Of a DNA stretch of 64,000 nt, positions 61,034-64,000 are shown in pieces. A program made the position numbers and the translations under genes. Below the pieces are notes generated by a model that saw only the letters and a program-made list of their open reading frames with translations, ran no database searches and was not told the DNA's origin. Location of the stretch: contig NZ_JAAQPI010000011.1 in assembly GCF_011683955.1 (NCBI RefSeq), forward strand, positions 248,001-312,000. Reading direction: 5' to 3'. The stretch is from Pseudomaricurvus alkylphenolicus (GTDB lineage Bacteria > Pseudomonadota > Gammaproteobacteria > Pseudomonadales > Cellvibrionaceae). How positions within the stretch are numbered: the stretch's first letter is position 1; the number at the start of each line of letters is the position of its first letter.

Positions 61034-61665
61034 CTCATAACTCCATTAGTACCCATGTGGATACGCGCAAAATGTGCGTGGGACTTCTGCCAGCTGAGTT
61101 CGATAGGGCCGGCGGTTTCTACGGTGCTGCTGGCATAATCCGCCTGCAGGTATTCAAATCCGTGAGGGAGTGAGACGCGGGCGATGTGTTCCTCTCCAGT
61201 GACCGGATTGGTGATGGGCTCAATCATGGCCTTGATAAAACCCGCAGCTCCAAATTTACCGCGACGGGTCGCAGCATCGCCGTTGTAATCAATGCTGGTA
61301 AATACCGGTTCATGAACCTTGCTGTAGGTAGCGGCAAAAACATTAAAGATGGTGGAGCCGGGTTCGGTTTCCAGGCCAGACATGATCTGTAAAATAGCGT
61401 TGCGTTGTTCCTCCGATGCTCGTTCATCGACAATCGGTAAAACCTCGCCATCGCCTTCGTGAACGGCACCGGGCCATCGGAATACACCCGCGAAATGCAA
61501 ACCGTTCAGGTTGGTGTCACCAAAGTGCCCTTTTTCAATATGAAACACCACAGCGGCCTGGCAGTTGCCATGGGTTGGCAGGGCGTTAAATTGGCAGGGG
61601 CAACCCCAATCGCAATTGCAACTGCTGATCTCCGAGCCTTCGATTTCCCAGTCCGCATAAGCCAT
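61030..61665 (-). CDS. DUF1326 protein
   Basis: A 211-residue protein starting at the ATG at 61665, with GGAGGG 7 bases upstream. The N-terminal segment EISSCNCDWGCPCQFNALP is the family's Cys-rich signature and is likely a metal site. The rest is beta-rich (LHFAGVFRWPGAVHEG). DUF1326 and DUF2182 genes are often adjacent in proteobacteria, so this pair should work together. It has no signal peptide. Function is not established. Confidence 0.9.
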   Translation of the reverse strand: MAYADWEIEGSEISSCNCDWGCPCQFNALPTHGNCQAAVVFHIEKGHFGDTNLNGLHFAGVFRWPGAVHEGDGEVLPIVDERASEEQRNAILQIMSGLETEPGSTIFNVFAATYSKVHEPVFTSIDYNGDAATRRGKFGAAGFIKAMIEPITNPVTGEEHIARVSLPHGFEYLQADYASSTVETAGPIELSWQKSHAHFARIHMGTNGVMS

Positions 61666-61746
61666 ATCTGTGCCCTCCGACACGACCCCAGAACCGGTTT
61701 TAATCATAGATCAATCCGAGTGGCCATCTGAGTACAAAATGGAATA

Positions 61747-62040
61747 TTAACCGTGTGGTTTATGATGCCGGGTTTCGTTTTCGAGAGCTTTATCGCTGAT
61801 GTCCTTACAGAGTTGCACCATGCGCAGTACCACCTGGCGATAATCGGGATTACGATCGGCGATGGGCTTGATCGACGTGATATCCGTCAATGTATCATTT
61901 AAAAAAATAATATCGAAGTCATTAAGCCGTTCGCCACAATAGACCCGGTCTTTTAATCTCAAGGCCCGGGGAATGCATTTCTTGACCAGCTGATCCATCA
62001 TAATCCGGGTCAGAATGGGGTCATGGGTTGACTCGTCCAT
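61747..62040 (-). CDS. Small conserved-type protein, unknown function
   Basis: A 97-residue soluble protein (DPILTRIMMDQLVKKCIPRAL, LNDFDIIFLNDTL) ending in a His-rich tail. No domain is recognised. The frame can be extended to a TTG at 62115, but TTGCCA at that point and TATGAT 18 bases later look like a promoter, so the ATG at 62040 is preferred. It could be a further member of the DUF1326/DUF2182 transcript, 81 bases upstream of it. Confidence 0.55.
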   Translation of the reverse strand: MDESTHDPILTRIMMDQLVKKCIPRALRLKDRVYCGERLNDFDIIFLNDTLTDITSIKPIADRNPDYRQVVLRMVQLCKDISDKALENETRHHKPHG

Positions 62041-62166
62041 GGGGAGCCGCCCGCAGTTGAACCAGAATCTAACAAGTTTAGCAGTATCATAGGTGGAGAT
62101 ATCCCTGTGTGGCAAACTATGGCAAGCTTTAAACTTGCCGATGCATCTAAGATGAGGTGATCTAAC

Positions 62167-63084
62167 GTGAATCTCAATACCTGCGGCCAGGCCTCTTTTC
62201 AGTGCCTGCTATTACTTGTGAGCCTGATGGTCCTGAGTGCGAACGCGGTAGAGCCTCAGCCGGGTCAGATCTACACCGGCGGGACGCTCATCTCAAGTTC
62301 TGAACTCGGGGTTGGTTTTAACATTCCGCAGGGCTGGCGGGGAGCGCTGGCTCCCTCCGGCGAAAGCTTTCTGATGGAACCCGGCGATGCCGGTGCGACC
62401 TTATTCGTTGTCGCAGACAAGCTCTCTAAAGAGAAGGCCTACACCCAACTGCAGGGGCCAATTCCCCTCAATGATCGGGTACAGCTAACGCTGGATGGTC
62501 CGATCACCCGTTCCGGTGGAGACCTTTCGGCCCACTACAACGTCGCCTATCAACCTCAATACAGGGCGCGGGTGATGGCCACAACGACCAAAGCGGGTAC
62601 ATCAATAGCTTTCTTTCTCTTATCGCGAAAAGACGCCCTGGAAAGCTACGCGCAGCAGCTTGAAAAATCCTTCACCAGTCTGACGGTATCGGCAGCTACC
62701 AAGTCTACCGCCACCACTCAGGATGCGGCGACAGATTCAGACGACACCTGGGCGGGTTACCTGAAAGGCAAGCATATTGTCCGTTTCTATACGACATCCG
62801 GCTACACGGAAGAGCAGCACATTTGGATGTGCAGCGATGGCCGTTTCCGCAGAAGCTTTGACAGCGGCGGCTTTGGTGGCGGAACCCCCGGTGCGTCCGG
62901 TGCGTTTCAGGGGCATTATGGTGGCCGCTGGCAAGCTAAGGGGCAGGGCGAGTACGGACAGCTGTTGTTGAGCTTTAACGACGGTCAGGTCAGTCGCTAT
63001 GAGCTGCGTTGGGATTATGGCAAAAACCAACTCTTTCTCGACGGTAAACGTTGGTTGCATGACAAGAATAATCTCTGTCAATAA
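62167..63084 (+). CDS. Exported protein of unknown function
   Basis: A 305-residue secreted protein with a signal peptide (CLLLLVSLMVLSANAVE). Residues about 40-175 form a domain with ELGVGFNIPQGWRGALAPSG, then a Ser/Thr/Ala linker and a C-terminal beta-rich domain (HIVRFYTTSGYTEEQHIWMC, GRWQAKGQGEYGQLLLSF). The last part resembles lipocalin-like repeats seen in other uncharacterised exported proteins. GAGG precedes the GTG start. Confidence 0.75.
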   Translation: MNLNTCGQASFQCLLLLVSLMVLSANAVEPQPGQIYTGGTLISSSELGVGFNIPQGWRGALAPSGESFLMEPGDAGATLFVVADKLSKEKAYTQLQGPIPLNDRVQLTLDGPITRSGGDLSAHYNVAYQPQYRARVMATTTKAGTSIAFFLLSRKDALESYAQQLEKSFTSLTVSAATKSTATTQDAATDSDDTWAGYLKGKHIVRFYTTSGYTEEQHIWMCSDGRFRRSFDSGGFGGGTPGASGAFQGHYGGRWQAKGQGEYGQLLLSFNDGQVSRYELRWDYGKNQLFLDGKRWLHDKNNLCQ

Positions 63085-63477
63085 TCGACCTGCTTAGAAA
63101 GCAATTTTTACTGCTTTGAGTAAAAGGATGTGCGGTGAAATTTGTGATCTTCTCTCGTGCATTTGCATCGATCCTGCATTGCTTCCAGTTGCTCAATTCG
63201 TTTCTGCTGTGCTTGGGATGTTTCTGCAAAATAGCTATGCGAATCACAAACGAGTATGTCGATCCAACGCTTGACGACCACTTTTATCTTTACCAAAAGT
63301 CTGTATCTCATTGTAGAAACCTCCGGGTATGGAACTGAACTCAGGGTGCGTGCATTTGTGAACTCAATCTAGTACAGAAAGTGTACTTAATGGATTCGGC
63401 ACAGTGGTTTACAATGGCGGCAGCACACCAATATTGCCTATTGGGAGCACACCAACGTCTTCCTGGGAGGGGCTGGA
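63085..63477. other. AT-rich intergenic region
   Basis: 393 bases, visibly more AT-rich than its neighbours. A weak stem AAAGCA/TGCTTT lies just after the upstream stop. Small open frames on both strands (67 codons each) lack ribosome sites and domains and are not called. Confidence 0.4.
63371..63387. promoter_or_regulatory. Candidate HxlR operator
   Basis: AGTAC-N7-GTACT, a perfect inverted repeat 91 bases before the HxlR ATG. GTAC-type half-sites spaced by about 7 bases are usual for HxlR regulators. Confidence 0.45.
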
Positions 63478-64000
63478 ATGTCGGGATACGGTCAATATTG
63501 TCCTGTGGCGAAAGCCGCTGAGGTTTTAGGTGAAAAGTGGTCAATCCTCATACTCAGGGAGCTGTGCATAGAGGACCAGACATTCAACGGGCTCAGAAAG
63601 GGAATGCCTTTGCTTTCTCCCACCTTGCTTTCCAAGAGGCTCAAATCCCTTGAGCACAACAATGTGATCGCAAGAACCAAAACCGGCAAGGGAGTTTATT
63701 ACTCATTGACAGATGCCGGAAGCGAACTCAAGGAAATGATTATGCAGCTGGGTGTCTGGGGGCAGCGATGGGTGCGCAGTGATTACAGCGACGGCGATCT
63801 GGATGCCTCCTTGTTAATGTGGGATCTGCATCGAAGCGTCAATACCGATCCATTCCCCATCGAACGCAAAGTCATTCAATTCGAATTCTATGGGACAGCT
63901 TCCAGGCAGCGTTTTTTCTGGTTGGTTGTGGAAGACCAAAACGTGGAAGTCTGCATGAAGAGCCCAGGCTATGACGTAGACTTATCGATAAAGGCAGACC
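63478..64000 (+). CDS. HxlR family transcriptional regulator, 3' end outside window
   Basis: The first 174 codons are present. The winged helix is clear: CPVAKAAEVLGEKWSILILR with the single N-terminal Cys of redox-sensing HxlR proteins, then LLSPTLLSKRLKSLEHNNVI and GVYYSLTDAG. It exceeds the usual 110-120 residues, and the extra part (FEFYGTASRQRFFWLVVE) looks like the start of an SCP2-type lipid-binding domain, so it is the long HxlR class. GGGAGGGG lies before the ATG. Confidence 0.88.
   Translation, partial: MSGYGQYCPVAKAAEVLGEKWSILILRELCIEDQTFNGLRKGMPLLSPTLLSKRLKSLEHNNVIARTKTGKGVYYSLTDAGSELKEMIMQLGVWGQRWVRSDYSDGDLDASLLMWDLHRSVNTDPFPIERKVIQFEFYGTASRQRFFWLVVEDQNVEVCMKSPGYDVDLSIKAD

Overview
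The window looks like the chromosome of a marine-type gammaproteobacterium of the Pseudomonadales/Cellvibrionales kind. The left edge carries the order sfsA, dksA, gluQ, cbrX, cbrA, which is typical of Pseudomonas and relatives. Two-partner secretion, AlgU/RpoE-like promoters, many c-di-GMP proteins and a membrane pyrophosphatase fit that lineage. This assignment is an inference from gene content and synteny. No rRNA, tRNA, transposase, phage gene or CRISPR array was seen.

Layout. 1-13 kb is mostly housekeeping: a CbrA-type transporter/sensor kinase cut by the window edge, its coupled small partner, gluQ, dksA, sfsA, an overlapping Rieske/Deg-like protease/HtpX operon, a TfoX C-terminal protein, an M15 peptidase, cysE, a diguanylate cyclase and soluble pyrophosphatase. 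13-15 kb holds a K+-type membrane pyrophosphatase. 15-23 kb is a redox/catabolic cluster (MsrA, old yellow enzyme, SDR, KstD-like flavoprotein) with TetR and LuxR regulators, followed by a PAS-GGDEF protein. 24-36 kb is a two-partner secretion locus: a 2341-residue exoprotein with 16 YDG repeats, a secreted FecR-domain protein, the TpsB pore and a CHASE2 nucleotide cyclase. 36-41 kb encodes an MMPL/RND protein with a PAS domain, an acidic-repeat outer membrane protein and a LolA-like lipoprotein-sorting protein.

41-50 kb holds an FHA/beta-propeller membrane protein, a DUF799/FnIII/beta-helix secreted protein, a PilU-like ATPase with an unusual C-terminal domain, and PPK2. 49.6-51.2 kb is a long structured leader ending in a class I c-di-GMP riboswitch in front of a membrane protein and two PilZ-type proteins. 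The right end has an acyltransferase, HD-GYP and Omp85-like proteins, modABC, a periplasmic binding protein, a DUF1326/DUF2182 pair joined by an apparent CTG start, and an HxlR regulator cut by the edge.

The most unusual signal is non-coding. Four intergenic elements (minus strand 7471-7588; plus strand 41180-41274, 46711-46768 and 49526-49583) look like small RNAs ending in intrinsic terminators. Each carries the same type of seed, UCAU(A/G)(A/G)C followed within a few bases by CUCUCCU, the complement of a Shine-Dalgarno sequence plus AUG. One has a sigma70 promoter overlapped by two Fur-box-like sites. Two are near-identical paralogues with RpoE/AlgU-like promoters (GGAAC-N16-GTCTCA). This suggests one seed wired to several stress inputs. 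All functions are read from sequence alone.
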